Assembly (NCBI GenBank): GCA_947447825.1
Contig: CANFLL010000015.1
Location: 1 to 55,404, forward strand
DNA: 55,404 nt
Direction of reading: 5' to 3'
Source: Chitinophagaceae bacterium
GTDB lineage: Bacteria > Bacteroidota > Bacteroidia > Chitinophagales > Chitinophagaceae
Each line of letters begins with the position of its first letter. The stretch's first letter is position 1. Shown one piece after another: positions 1 to 10,283 of the stretch. The position numbers and the translations under genes were made by a program. The notes below the pieces were generated by a model that saw nothing but the letters and a program-made list of their open reading frames with translations, made no database searches and had not been told where the DNA came from.

Positions 1-3000
1 CTAATACTCTGAAACCAGTTAATGGATCAAGGGCAGTAGTGGTAGTGTTTGTGATGCCATAAGGAACAGCACCAGTAGTGTAGGTGTTTGTTCCTGTTCC
101 ACCGTAGTTCCAGTTAAAGATACCATTAGTGTTATTATAAGTGAAAGCAGAAGCATTACCATTTATACTGTAATCTAAACCTGAACTAGCAGGAGCTGGT
201 TGAGCCGCAGAAGCATTAGCACCATAAAAACCATCATCAGCATGAGTAGCACTTGGGCCAGTTATGAATATACCTTTTCCACTTGTCATAGAACCACTTT
301 CTTGCCATGTGTTATAGATGGTGTTGCTTGCGCCATAAACTTCTGGAGCAATATCACGATAACCACGGTAGCCAGCAGGAATGAAACGTTCAACATTAAC
401 TGTTCCCGTGATCTTACCACCAACAGAACCTACAATAGCCGTGTTAGCAATTGAAGTAGATTTAAGAGTAAGTAATCCTGTACCTATTGCAAACGTACCA
501 GAAGTTGGTGTAAGTACTCCCGTAATATTCAAAGCATTACCAATTGTAGTAGTACCTGTTGAACCAACTGTCAAATTACCAATTGTGTTAGTGGTACCAG
601 GAGTAGTTTGATCGAAGCTAAGTGTGTTGCTTGTAGCACCCGTAAAAGTTAAACTTGAAGTACTGCTTGTTTTTATTTTACCAGTACCCGTTATAGAACA
701 TAATGATAAAGTATATCCATTCAAATCTAATGTTCCGTTGTTTGCAATACTATCGCTTGCAGCAGTCGAAGAGCTAGCACGATAAGTCATTGTTTCGTTG
801 TAACCCAATTTCACAGTAGAACCACTATTAATCACATAGTCAACAGCAGTTTTATTGGCAGTTGTTGCACTATCATAAATATACTGTGTTCCTGTACCTT
901 GGAATACAACTTGACCGTGCATCTTGGAACTAGTTGCATAGATACTAGCATAGAATTTAGCACTTGCACCTACACTCAAATTACCGCCTAAGTAAATGAT
1001 GGTATTGTAAGTAAGAGTTGAAAGACTATTGTTTGCACTAGCCAAATCAAAAATACCTGTTCCTGTAACGGTAACATTTCCTGCAACAGTAATCTTAGAT
1101 TGTTGAGATGTATAAGTAGAACTTGGTACTGATGAAATCAATTTACCTCCAGAACTAATAAGAATGTTACCAAATGAGTTTGATATCACACTTCCTATAG
1201 TACTTACTAAAGCAACTGAACTCGTATTTGTACCCGCAATAGTTAATGTTCCTGTTGTATTAAAACTTGAAGAGTTTATCACTTGTTGTACTGTCTGACT
1301 AGGGCAATTCCAGTTAAAGTTTCCGAAAGTAGTTGTATAACCACCTGACAATGCAGTACTTGTAATACCAGTAATGTAACAAGTAGAACTAGCATTCCAA
1401 GTAGCGGTTGGTATAGATCCGCCGTTTACCAAGTGATAATAAGCACCACCTGCTCCAAAAGTAACCTTACCTCCATTAAAGCTTGTAAACGCAGTACCCA
1501 ATGAAGAACCATTCTTAAAGCTTCCGTTCACCAACAATTGTTGTGAAGAAGAATACATTGACAAAGCACTAGAAGCACCACTTAAATACAGGGTGGTTCC
1601 CACAGGTACTGTAAAAGCACCTTCTTCTATGTATGTATTACCTAAAACTGTATCTACACCTCCTGCAACGCAACCTGCGGAATTAGAAAGGGTTAGATTA
1701 TAATAATCGAAAGGAGGAATTGTTTGCGCAACGCCCGATCCATTGAAAGAAACTGTAGATCCTATTGCAGCAGAAACACTTGTGCCAGTAGAAACAGTGA
1801 AAACATTGTCAATGGTAATTGTTCCTGTAATTGTCTTTGCACCAGTTCCGCTTAAACCAATATTTGAATAGGTAGCTTGAGCAGGTGTTTGAGCTACAGA
1901 ACCAGTATAGTTTACAGTACTACCCGTAACTAAACTGGTAATAGTTGGCGTTGTTGATAGCTGCCAATTTAATGTACCATTAGATGCTACACCAATTCCC
2001 AAAGCAGTATTTGTGGTGAAATCTAAAACTGCACCAGAAGCAACTGTTAAACTAGTTGCAGAGCTTCCACCTCCTACAACGATTGAAGAACCATTACCCA
2101 AAGTCCAAGTGCCACTGAAAGTAACAGAGCCACTAGCTCCTACAAAATTCCAGATAATATCTGGGTCACTCATGGTAGTTGGAGATGTACCACCTACTAG
2201 AGTAGAACTTGTAGTCCAGTTTGATGGCGTAAGAACTGATGAATTAGAATTTCCTGCTTTGTAATAATAAGCAACTGGTGTAGAGCAGAAGCCTGATACA
2301 GCGACAGTTTTAGATACAGCACCAGCAGACGAAACAGTGATGTTTCCATTGAAAGAACCACCAGTTGTTGGTTTGAAACGTACATATATCACAGGTATTG
2401 ACCTTGTAGAGGTGTCAAACATATCTGCTTGAGTAATTGTGTAAGGAGAACTGTTTGTGTAAACACTAGAGAATGAACTTGAAGGAGAAATTTCAAAACC
2501 AACTGGAGGCGTTACTGTTACACCACCTGTACCAATGAATTTACCAGCCAAAGCGAATGAATTGAATCCAGTATTATTGGCTGCTGTGTTTGCAATGGTT
2601 GTACCGAAGTTGCTTTTAAAATCTCCAGAGTATTGCGCATTGGCAAACTTTGGACTAGTGCTTATAAACAAATAAGGCGTTTGCGAAGTAGATGGTGCAA
2701 AAGCAACACCTCTAAAGTTTGTTGCAGCAGCAGCTTTGGTAACCCAATTGATAGTACCACTCAAAGCACCATTGTCTGTAAACTTAACTAAACTATCTTG
2801 GTCTAGGTTGAAACTACCAGCACCTGCTGTTGCATTTCCACCAGTTGTTGTAAGATATAGAACAGGTTTAGTACCAGAGAAATCCCCAATGATACTCCTA
2901 CCCATCAATGGACGACTTGTGCCATTTACTCCTGGCACTGTCATACGACCCAATAATGTGTATTTGCCTGTGGTATTATTGAAATAGTATTTCAATATAC

Positions 3001-6000
3001 CACCACCATATACATCGGAACCTGATACCCAGTTATTGTTTTCATCATCAACAACATATAGGGTGTCACCTGTTGGATTGAATGTGTAACCATAAGCACT
3101 AGTAGCAGTAGCAGGAGTAGAACCTGAAGGATAACTCATTGCATTACGGTAACCTGTGGTATCTGCAACTAGAGTTGTACCTAAAGTGCCATTATCACGC
3201 AATGAAGAGATGTTGCCAAAGTAATTGATACCAATATAAGGTGCAGAAGCAGTTGCCCCCCATAACCTACCATTGAATATTTGTAATGAACGACCATTTA
3301 TACCCGCATATTGGGTACCAGAATTATCTGTATAGTCATTGAAATAGAAGAATCCCGATGAACCTATTGACCAAATTCTAGTTCCATCAGATGCTACAGC
3401 TCGTAGTGCAGTACCGCTTAGGAAATTAGCAGCAACTGGTACAGATGCAGTACCCGTATAATCTACCTTACCAAAAACCCGGTAATTATTCTTGTTGGTA
3501 GTATTTGTAGCACTGGACGATACACTAGATAAACCTTCATAAGCATTATATCCACCCATAGTCAAGTATTTACCATCAGAAGAGAGTGTCATATACCCTT
3601 CTGATGTAGCAGTGCCACTAGCAGTAAGGCTATAATCACCCTCTTGTGCATAAACACCCTTAGAGTATGGCAATGGAACACTACGAACTAAAGCACCAGT
3701 GCTTGCATTAAATTCATCTACAAAAACCCTGGTAGCAGCACTTGAAAAACCATTACCAAAACCAATGCGCATAGTAGTTATATTACCTGGAGTAAAGGCA
3801 GTAGCAGTAGGCACTAACAATGTGTCTGGACTTGTAGCAGCCGCAGAACAACCATTGGTTGCAGTAACAGTACAGTTTATCTTGTCATTGTTTGTCCATG
3901 TAATCAAATTCTCAGAATAGGTAGCAGTAGTAGGGTTATTTGAACCTGTAGAAGCTATTGGCGTACCATTTTTAGTCCATTGATAGGTAGAAACTACTAC
4001 ACCAGTACCAGAAACTGCCACTGTGAAAGTATCTTTCTGTGGTGTATAGTGAACAATGTGGTTAGCTGTAACCGTAACAACAGGTGCATTATTTACTGAG
4101 AAAGTAAACGTTGATGAACTTACTGGCAATGCAGTAGAAATACACGCATACGAACTTGAAGTTACAGCTGCATAAACAACATCGTTGTTGGCAAAAGTTG
4201 AAGTGTATGTGCTAGTTGTTTGTCCACTTACAACAACACTGTTTTTATACCAAGCATAAACAACAGAGGTTAACCCAACTGCTGGTGTTGCAGTGAATGT
4301 AGAAGCTACAGTAGTACCCGATGTTATACAGTTAGTAGCTGACGCCGAAGAGCCAATTGTAACTGTTGGGGTAATATAAGCAGTTACAGTTAGTGTTGAG
4401 GTAGCAGATGTAGCTGTAACTGGAGAGGCGCAACCAGAACTACTTGTCATTACTACATAAACCTGATCGCCATTGGCAAAAGAGGAGGAGGAATAAGTAG
4501 AGGCAGTACTAACTGGACTACCATTCAAATACCATTGATAGGTAGGTGAGCCTCCTCCGTTAGACGGTGTTGGCGTAAAGGTAACTGATGTACCTGCGCA
4601 AACAGATAAGCTAGGGCTTGCAGCGATAGTTACAGAAGGCGTAACAGTACCAGTTACAGAAAGAGTAGTAGTGGCAGACTGAGCAGTTGAAGCTGTAGCA
4701 CAAGCCGCATTGCTTGTCATTATTACATATACCTGATCAGTATTTGCAAATGACGAAGACGCATAAGTAGAACCTGTAGATACTTGGCTACCATTTAAAA
4801 ACCATTTGTATGTTGGTGAACCACCATTTACTGGGGTAGGAGTAAATGTTACTAATGTTCCAGAACAAATATTATAAGTTCCATTAGGTGAAACGGTAAC
4901 AGAAGGAGTAACATTGGCTGTTATAGTTACAGCACCAGAAACACTACTAGTTGCAGTAAGGCTATTACCGTCTGTAACTACACAGTAATAATAAGTTGTA
5001 CCAGAACTTGAAGTAGGTGGAGTATAAGTGTCTGTTTGTCCACCAGAGCCAGAACCCACTGAAGTTCCACCTGTATTGGAAGCAGTGGTATTACTATACC
5101 ACTGATAATTTGTAATAGAGGCAGTTCCAGCAGTAGCTGAAATAGATAAATTGGTTACAGTAGCATTTTGGCAAAGGGATTGTGTAACAGTAGAAGGCTG
5201 TGTACCTATAGTTGGTGGCAAAGCGGTAACAGAACCACTTACCGATAAACTAACTGAGTTTGTACCAGCATCAGCTATTGTAATAGTCTCGTTATTATAG
5301 GTAGCAACACTTAATCCAGCTTTCAGCCTAACCCAAACGTTAGCTGCAGAAGTTGCGCTTCCTGTATACGCAATAGTTGCGGTAGAACCAAAACCAGTTG
5401 ATGCAGAAGTGGTAGAAACCTCATAATCTGTTGGTGATGTAACTGTAAGGTTGCCAGAAGCGGGTGAAAGGTTTACACTAGTTACTGTAAAATTAGTTGC
5501 TGGGGTAGATGGGCCTGTACCTTGTAAATAAGTTAATCCTGTAAGGGCAGTAGCTGATGGCGTAATATTGTTTGGTGTAACAGAAGCCCATGTTGTACCA
5601 ACCATTATACCATCAATTGTGAGAGTAGGGGCATTAGCTGCAGTACCTTGACGTAGAAAAATTTTATCGATTGTTCCAGCATCTGCTATCCCACCACTTG
5701 TTGTTGCGGGAATTGTAGCTGTGCCTTCAGTGCTTCCTAATGGAGGGTTAACCCAAAGACTAACCACATCATCTGCCGTGCTTGCGTTGTATGCATACTT
5801 AACAACTATTAGGTATGTTGTTGACAAACTTCTTACCACATTATCATAAGTTGCAGTGCCTCCAGTTTTACCAATACCCATAAAATAACCACCAGTCGTA
5901 CTCTTAGCGTAAACTCTAACATTAAAAGTTGTTGTACCAGTACCTATCGCTAAAAAATAATCACCAGTAGCCTGAGCTGCTGAAAGGTTTATTAAAAATG

Positions 6001-6298
6001 ATGCATAGACGTTTCCTGAATTTTGTGCAGTAAATCCTTTAGAATCATCTTCCCCACTTGTTGTCATGGTTACTGACTTACCTACACTCGACCTGGGAGA
6101 ACTAGCATAACTAAGTCCTGTAGCGGCAACTGAAATAGCATTTGTACCTGCACCACTAATAGCAGTCCACCCATTCGCAGTAATAGCCTGTGTAGCCGTA
6201 TAACTAAAATCTTCAGTTAACAGCTGGGCATTAGCTTTGGATGATAGCCCAACTGCAAACGCAAACACCACCATCAGTGGCATCAGTAATCTTTTCAT
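1..6298 (-). CDS. Giant secreted Ig-like repeat surface protein, 3' end outside window
   Basis: The frame stays open from 6298 to the left edge, giving at least 2,099 residues with no stop. It begins with a clear signal peptide (about residues 1-24, MKRLLMPLMVV then AKANAQ-like end). A secreted beta-rich N-terminal domain follows (about 26-215), then a sorting-type beta domain (about 235-360), an Ig-like domain, and three tandem Ig-like repeats of about 88 residues (near 466, 553 and 643) that share a TPxVT opening and a Cys pair. A propeller-like stretch (about 815-1230) and long Ser/Thr/Gly-rich beta-helix-like sequence complete the visible part. This composition is usual for T9SS-exported Bacteroidota adhesins; the expected C-terminal sorting domain would lie outside the window. 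An in-frame ATG exists 27 codons upstream (6379), giving a polar extension before the signal peptide; I chose 6298 because it places the signal peptide at the N-terminus. No enzyme motif was seen. Confidence 0.85.
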   Translation of the reverse strand, partial: MKRLLMPLMVVFAFAVGLSSKANAQLLTEDFSYTATQAITANGWTAISGAGTNAISVAATGLSYASSPRSSVGKSVTMTTSGEDDSKGFTAQNSGNVYASFLINLSAAQATGDYFLAIGTGTTTFNVRVYAKSTTGGYFMGIGKTGGTATYDNVVRSLSTTYLIVVKYAYNASTADDVVSLWVNPPLGSTEGTATIPATTSGGIADAGTIDKIFLRQGTAANAPTLTIDGIMVGTTWASVTPNNITPSATALTGLTYLQGTGPSTPATNFTVTSVNLSPASGNLTVTSPTDYEVSTTSASTGFGSTATIAYTGSATSAANVWVRLKAGLSVATYNNETITIADAGTNSVSLSVSGSVTALPPTIGTQPSTVTQSLCQNATVTNLSISATAGTASITNYQWYSNTTASNTGGTSVGSGSGGQTDTYTPPTSSSGTTYYYCVVTDGNSLTATSSVSGAVTITANVTPSVTVSPNGTYNICSGTLVTFTPTPVNGGSPTYKWFLNGSQVSTGSTYASSSFANTDQVYVIMTSNAACATASTAQSATTTLSVTGTVTPSVTIAASPSLSVCAGTSVTFTPTPSNGGGSPTYQWYLNGSPVSTASTYSSSSFANGDQVYVVMTSSSGCASPVTATSATSTLTVTAYITPTVTIGSSASATNCITSGTTVASTFTATPAVGLTSVVYAWYKNSVVVSGQTTSTYTSTFANNDVVYAAVTSSSYACISTALPVSSSTFTFSVNNAPVVTVTANHIVHYTPQKDTFTVAVSGTGVVVSTYQWTKNGTPIASTGSNNPTTATYSENLITWTNNDKINCTVTATNGCSAAATSPDTLLVPTATAFTPGNITTMRIGFGNGFSSAATRVFVDEFNASTGALVRSVPLPYSKGVYAQEGDYSLTASGTATSEGYMTLSSDGKYLTMGGYNAYEGLSSVSSSATNTTNKNNYRVFGKVDYTGTASVPVAANFLSGTALRAVASDGTRIWSIGSSGFFYFNDYTDNSGTQYAGINGRSLQIFNGRLWGATASAPYIGINYFGNISSLRDNGTLGTTLVADTTGYRNAMSYPSGSTPATATSAYGYTFNPTGDTLYVVDDENNNWVSGSDVYGGGILKYYFNNTTGKYTLLGRMTVPGVNGTSRPLMGRSIIGDFSGTKPVLYLTTTGGNATAGAGSFNLDQDSLVKFTDNGALSGTINWVTKAAAATNFRGVAFAPSTSQTPYLFISTSPKFANAQYSGDFKSNFGTTIANTAANNTGFNSFALAGKFIGTGGVTVTPPVGFEISPSSSFSSVYTNSSPYTITQADMFDTSTRSIPVIYVRFKPTTGGSFNGNITVSSAGAVSKTVAVSGFCSTPVAYYYKAGNSNSSVLTPSNWTTSSTLVGGTSPTTMSDPDIIWNFVGASGSVTFSGTWTLGNGSSIVVGGGSSATSLTVASGAVLDFTTNTALGIGVASNGTLNWQLSTTPTITSLVTGSTVNYTGSVAQTPAQATYSNIGLSGTGAKTITGTITIDNVFTVSTGTSVSAAIGSTVSFNGSGVAQTIPPFDYYNLTLSNSAGCVAGGVDTVLGNTYIEEGAFTVPVGTTLYLSGASSALSMYSSSQQLLVNGSFKNGSSLGTAFTSFNGGKVTFGAGGAYYHLVNGGSIPTATWNASSTCYITGITSTALSGGYTTTFGNFNWNCPSQTVQQVINSSSFNTTGTLTIAGTNTSSVALVSTIGSVISNSFGNILISSGGKLISSVPSSTYTSQQSKITVAGNVTVTGTGIFDLASANNSLSTLTYNTIIYLGGNLSVGASAKFYASIYATSSKMHGQVVFQGTGTQYIYDSATTANKTAVDYVINSGSTVKLGYNETMTYRASSSTAASDSIANNGTLDLNGYTLSLCSITGTGKIKTSSTSSLTFTGATSNTLSFDQTTPGTTNTIGNLTVGSTGTTTIGNALNITGVLTPTSGTFAIGTGLLTLKSTSIANTAIVGSVGGKITGTVNVERFIPAGYRGYRDIAPEVYGASNTIYNTWQESGSMTSGKGIFITGPSATHADDGFYGANASAAQPAPASSGLDYSINGNASAFTYNNTNGIFNWNYGGTGTNTYTTGAVPYGITNTTTTALDPLTGFRVL

Positions 6299-6379
6299 AA
6301 ATGTTGTTTTTGAGTGAGGCGAGGCAACGGAATAGTTGCTTTTGTACGCATTTGAGGGGTAATTGTACTGTTGTTTCAT

Positions 6380-6858
6380 AAATGTGTATACTTTGTTGAA
6401 TAAAAGCCTTTGTTATCTATATAATTAAAACCAATAATTAATCTCTAAACCTTACTAAGCCTTCCTTTCTTCATTCATTTATGTTCGCAATCGAGTGTGT
6501 GGGGTAGAGGTTAATTAATGTCCTCTACTTATTAGCCGCAAAAATATATGTATCTTTTTATATTTCCGAAGCACAATATTAATTAATTGTTACCAATTAC
6601 TGCATTATTTTTATTTTATTTACCGATAAATATAGTATTTGTGGATAAGTTAATTAAATATTACCAAAAAAACTAAATATTCATTTAATTTGGCTTTGCA
6701 AAAATGTTTATTTATCGGATATGAAATTCTAGCACAATATATTAAAGTTAGGCACTTACGCTGTGTAAACATTCTCCATTGCCATGTTGCAGAAATTTAA
6801 TGACTACCAGCCATTTGGTAATTCGCTTACATCTTTTCCATAGTCTTTGCATCATTCA
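6380..6858. other. AT-rich upstream region of the giant surface protein
   Basis: There is no convincing gene here. It is the probable promoter region of the minus-strand surface protein, but I found no exact TAnnTTTG box with a correctly spaced -33 element. The rest is A/T-rich spacer leading into the repeat cluster. Confidence 0.4.
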
Positions 6859-7098
6859 GAATGTCTTATCTGGCGCACCAGAATAAAATGAGAATGACGT
6901 GGACTATTTGCGGTTAGATATCTCCTGTCGTTACAATGACGTGGGTTTATACGTCCCTGATTTGCCAACTTTTCAGAAGTTGGTAAATCTAAATGTGGCA
7001 AGTCTCTGTCCGTTAGATTTGGCAACTTACAAAAAGTTACCAAATCATAGCCCCACACGTCATTCCCATTTTTTTCTGGTGTGCCAGATGAGACATTC
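6859..7098. mobile_element. 240-bp palindromic MITE-like element (family R2), complete copy
   Basis: Both ends carry inverted repeats of about 43 bp that begin GAATGTCT[T/C]ATCTGG and end at GAATGACGTG. The inside holds two nested hairpins, around the AACTTTTCAGAAGTT and AACTTACAAAAAGTT motifs. Positions 6931-7098 match 40385-40552 in inverted orientation over 168 bp with three differences that I could count. Apparent open frames on both strands are by-products of the symmetry. There is no transposase, so it would depend on one encoded elsewhere. No clean target duplication is visible. Confidence 0.7.
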
Positions 7099-7134
7099 GA
7101 TATGACGCTCACCAGGTTTTGAGTAACTGAAATT

Positions 7135-7301
7135 GTAACTATTCAGGGGATATTTAACCACTAGGGTCACTAAGGCTTTCACCAAGAACACAAGGATTGT
7201 GTTGTATTATTACTTCAGAACTACCATTGGAGGAATCTAAACCTTAGTGTATGTAGTTTTTTCATTGTGTACTTGGTGGTAAATAACCCCTGAAGAGTTA
7301 C
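7135..7301. mobile_element. 167-bp MITE (family R1, IS66-like ends), copy 1
   Basis: The ends are GTAACTATTCAGGGGATATT and its imperfect inverse ending in GAGTTAC. The element is flanked by a perfect 8-bp direct repeat, CTGAAATT, at 7127-7134 and 7302-7309. Copies of exactly the same length occur at 23616-23782 and 40195-40361. GTAA-starting ends with 8-bp target duplications are characteristic of the IS66 family, so this is probably a non-autonomous IS66 derivative (inference). Confidence 0.85.
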
Positions 7302-7314
7302 CTGAAATTAAAGT

Positions 7315-7357
7315 CACGTCATTCCCATTTTTTTCTAGTGTGGCAGATAACACATTC
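7315..7357. repeat. Solo end of the R2 element
   Basis: A 43-bp sequence beginning CACGTCATTCCC and ending CACATTC matches the right terminal inverted repeat of the 6859-7098 element with several differences. The body and other end are absent, so it is a relic. Confidence 0.6.
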
Positions 7358-7440
7358 AGAATTACATGCACCAAAGGGATTCTTTCAGAATAACAATTGC
7401 AACTTTTTAAAGACCTGCGACTTATTCACTAAAACTGGTT

Positions 7441-7870
7441 CTCCGCTAGATACCAAGGGTATCTAAATTCAATCATTAATGATTGCAGCCAGATACCAAC
7501 CGATGTAATTTTAATCATTAATGATCTTGGCTAGATATCAAGGGTATGTAAATTCAATCATTAATGATCTACGCCAGATACCAACCGATGTAATTTTAAT
7601 CATTAATGATCTCCGCTAGATACCAAGGGTATCTAAATTCAATCATTAATGTTCTTCGCCAGATACCAACCGATGTAATTTTAATCATTAATGATCTTCG
7701 CTAGATACCAAGGGTATCTAAATTCAATCATTAATGTTCTTCGCCAGATACCAACCGATGTAATTTTAATCATTAATGATCTCCGCTAGATATCAAGGGT
7801 ATGTAAATTCAATCATTAATGATTGCAGCCAGATACCAACCGATGTAATTTTAATCATTAATGTTCTTAG
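7441..7870. repeat. 42/43-bp palindromic tandem array, copy 1 (five AB pairs)
   Basis: Ten consecutive units alternate strictly between type A (43 bp, head CTAGATACCAAGGGTATCTA) and type B (42 bp, head CCAGATACCAACCGATGTAA). Each ends with the palindrome ATCATTAATGAT or a one-base variant. Unit starts are 7446, 7489, 7531, 7574, 7616, 7659, 7701, 7744, 7786 and 7829, so the pair period is exactly 85 bp. The A head is itself a near-perfect inverted repeat. The same units occur in inverted orientation at 25811-26276. There are no unique spacers, which argues against CRISPR. Confidence 0.95.
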
Positions 7871-7910
7871 CCAGACCTATTTTGTTTTGGATAATGGAGA
7901 GTGGTTGAGA

Positions 7911-8124
7911 ACAGGGCAAACGCATTTAATTTTTTTTATACCACATAGCCACAGTAGGCATATAGATTTTATTACTTCAGGCAGATAAAACGCTTCGCTT
8001 TAAGGTCACATAGCGTTGTAAGCCTGTATATCCCCGTCTATGTGGCCTTAAAGCGAAGCGTTTCCTTACTGAACAGACTATGTGGTATATTTTATCCAAT
8101 TAATTTTAGTGCGTTTGCCCCTGT
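7911..8124. mobile_element. 214-bp long-palindrome MITE-like element
   Basis: The ends are ACAGGG(G)CAAACGCA in inverted orientation. Moving inward, ATACCACATAG pairs with CTATGTGGTAT, and a nearly perfect inner stem (about 7987-8012 with 8037-8062, containing AAACGCTTCGCTTTAAGG) closes on a loop of about 24 bp. There is no coding capacity. The right end abuts, and appears to have truncated, the R1 copy that follows, which suggests insertion into it. Confidence 0.7.
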
Positions 8125-8273
8125 ATTTACCACGAAGTACACTAGGAAAAAAACAAGTACACTAAGGTTAAGAGTCCTCCAATGGTAGTTCTGATGTAAT
8201 AATACAACACAATCCTTGTGTTTTTTGTGGAAGCCTTAGTGAACATAGTGGTTAAATATCCCCTGAATAGTCA
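8125..8273. mobile_element. R1 MITE, copy 2, truncated and inverted
   Basis: This is the reverse orientation of the 167-bp R1 element: it starts at ATTTACCACGAAG and ends with TATCCCCTGAATAGT. The first 17 or so bases of the element are missing where the 214-bp palindrome joins. Internal landmarks such as AATACAACACAATCCTTGTG are kept. Confidence 0.75.
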
Positions 8274-8334
8274 TAAAAAAGTAAATGTATATAGTAGCTA
8301 AAATGAAGGAACATTAAGAAAGATGATTGCGTTT

Positions 8335-9864
8335 TTACTGACTGATAGGTTTACTCCAAAAAATGATGGCATCATTAAACTTTGTAAGTGTATCAATCTG
8401 CCGATGCTTCCTTAGTTCCTTAATGGGCATTATGGCAGGATTAGAAAAATCGTTGGTAAACCATACAATATAATTAGCATCCGACTCATAATAATCTTTT
8501 AAATCGACCTTGTGAACTGGTTCAGGAATGCGCAATGCGGGTAAACCACTATAAAAATATACTGCATCACAGGCATTAGAATAAATTTCTGTATCTGGTT
8601 TAAAGTAAGCAGTATTTCGTTTCAAGAACTGAACAATATCACTATCCTGCCAATCTAACTCTGTGTAACCAGGAATGCCGGCCTCCTTGGTTTGTTGCTG
8701 AAAATCTATGGTTGCCATTGCCTGCTGAAACTGTAAGGACAAATAGATGGAGAACATTAAAAGTGTGATACCTATTTTATTGTATTTACTTTTAAGTTGA
8801 TGATAAAGAGAAGGCAGAAAATAGGTGATCCCTATTAATAGAGGTATATAAGCAGGGGATAATAACCGATTGGTTATTTTTTCATATTTAGAGATGGAGG
8901 CAGTGGTTATTATAAATAATATATAAACAACACTAAACGCAATGGTGATTGTTTGGAATGAAGTCATTTTATGCCACTTTAGGTATCTATATAAAAGTAT
9001 AGACGCAAAAGAGACTATTAGAATTGTGGCGGCTATCAAACAGATAATTGGATTTGTGGCAGGAATATGAAACCACTGCAACAGCGTTTCGCCAAAATAC
9101 TGAAGGTTTAGCCAGAATGGTGTAATGCTTTTTTGCCTAATCCCCGTCATGGTGCCATTCATTCGGTCGTTTCTAATTAAATTTAGCAGCAGCAGGACAA
9201 CTCCTCCTGTGCCAAAAATAACCAAGTGTAAAAGTTTCAAACTCCATTTTACCTTTTTGTGTAGAAATATGAGTAGTAATCCAGTTGCCATGATGCTTAA
9301 ACCTGCAATGCGTGTGTCGCAAGCCAAAGCAGTGAAGAGAGAGGGGAGAAAGAGTGCCTTAAAAGTTGGATGTTTAAGATAAACCCTAATTGATAGTAAG
9401 AACAAACTTATTAATAGCATAAATAATGTCTCGCTCCAAAGCATCGTGAAAACATCTAACAAACAATAACTAATAGGTAGAATACTTAAAATAGCCCATT
9501 TGTACCAATAAACTGTTTTTGAGAGTTGCTGAATGAAGCATCCATATAAATAGATGATGAAAGCAATTAAGGTAGCATTAATTAAGGGGGCAATCAATAG
9601 TACATCTTTAGAAAAGATCCACGAGAGTGTGCCTAGAAAAATGGGGTATCCTGCGGGGAAAATGATTAATGGGTTTTCGTTAAATTCTAGAATACCTTTT
9701 CCTAAGCGAATATTTCGGGCTACTCCAGTATATGAAACTGAATCGGGGGAGATGCCAATTCCATGATAATTAGTGAGCGCATAAATGAAGATTGCACCAA
9801 GAATAGCGGCTATCAGAGAGTCTACATTGTTTTTTAAATTAAGAACATTCCATTCATCTCTCAT
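8335..9864 (-). CDS. GT-C fold membrane glycosyltransferase-like protein
   Basis: This is a 509-residue polytopic membrane protein with about ten to twelve hydrophobic segments and a soluble C-terminal domain (about 400-509). After the first membrane helix comes GIGISPDSVSYTGVARNIRLG; an acidic residue in this first extracytoplasmic loop is the hallmark of GT-C enzymes (ArnT/PMT-like), which move a sugar from a lipid-phosphate carrier in the outer face of the membrane. The family assignment is by pattern, the acceptor is unknown, and the start at 9864 gives the complete first helix. It stands alone: repeats lie downstream and parA is divergent upstream. It could also be a member of a related uncharacterised DUF2029/DUF2142-like group. 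Confidence 0.6.
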   Translation of the reverse strand: MRDEWNVLNLKNNVDSLIAAILGAIFIYALTNYHGIGISPDSVSYTGVARNIRLGKGILEFNENPLIIFPAGYPIFLGTLSWIFSKDVLLIAPLINATLIAFIIYLYGCFIQQLSKTVYWYKWAILSILPISYCLLDVFTMLWSETLFMLLISLFLLSIRVYLKHPTFKALFLPSLFTALACDTRIAGLSIMATGLLLIFLHKKVKWSLKLLHLVIFGTGGVVLLLLNLIRNDRMNGTMTGIRQKSITPFWLNLQYFGETLLQWFHIPATNPIICLIAATILIVSFASILLYRYLKWHKMTSFQTITIAFSVVYILFIITTASISKYEKITNRLLSPAYIPLLIGITYFLPSLYHQLKSKYNKIGITLLMFSIYLSLQFQQAMATIDFQQQTKEAGIPGYTELDWQDSDIVQFLKRNTAYFKPDTEIYSNACDAVYFYSGLPALRIPEPVHKVDLKDYYESDANYIVWFTNDFSNPAIMPIKELRKHRQIDTLTKFNDAIIFWSKPISQ

Positions 9865-10283
9865 TCACTTACTATATATGATGTGGGCTAAGGTAATTGC
9901 TGAGAAACAATTTAACAAAAAATATTATAAAGTGTACAAAGGGAATACTTGCAGTTTTTACTTTGGTGCTTTTTACCAATGAGCAGTAACAAATAGATAA
10001 AGCAAAACTAAATTTACCCACAAATTGATAGATTATAGATTTTGGCAATAATAATAGTCTAGTAATCTTTTACATTTGCCAACTTACGCAATACTGCAAA
10101 AGCAATTACTTTTGACACAGTTGGATTAGATGTTTGGGTATTGATTTTAGTTTACACAGAATAATGAGCTGCTTTATGATGAAAAATATAGCAACTGATT
10201 TCTAAGCAAAACCTAATCGGGACGACTTATCTGATACACAACAATAAAACAACTCAATAAAAAGAGTGTAGAATTTTAATAAA
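9865..10283. other. Divergent intergenic region before parA
   Basis: There is no gene that I can support. Two TAnnTTTG-type boxes on the plus strand, TACATTTG at 10071-10078 and TACTTTTG at 10107-10114, could belong to parA promoters, but neither has a well-spaced -33 TTTG. No parS-like palindrome was seen. Confidence 0.35.

Noticed and set aside
6852-7112. Frames on both strands across the R2 element, echoed at 40381-40704
   Set aside because: They are symmetric by-products of the inverted repeats; only the part beyond 40553 is protein-like (the transposase remnant).
7441-7870. CRISPR-like look of a regular repeat array
   Set aside because: There are no unique spacers; the units abut each other and both half-unit types repeat. 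No cas genes are present.
7871-7912. Short protein-like phrase YFVLDNGEWLRTGQ
   Set aside because: Only about 14 codons long between an array and a palindrome; too short to call a gene remnant.
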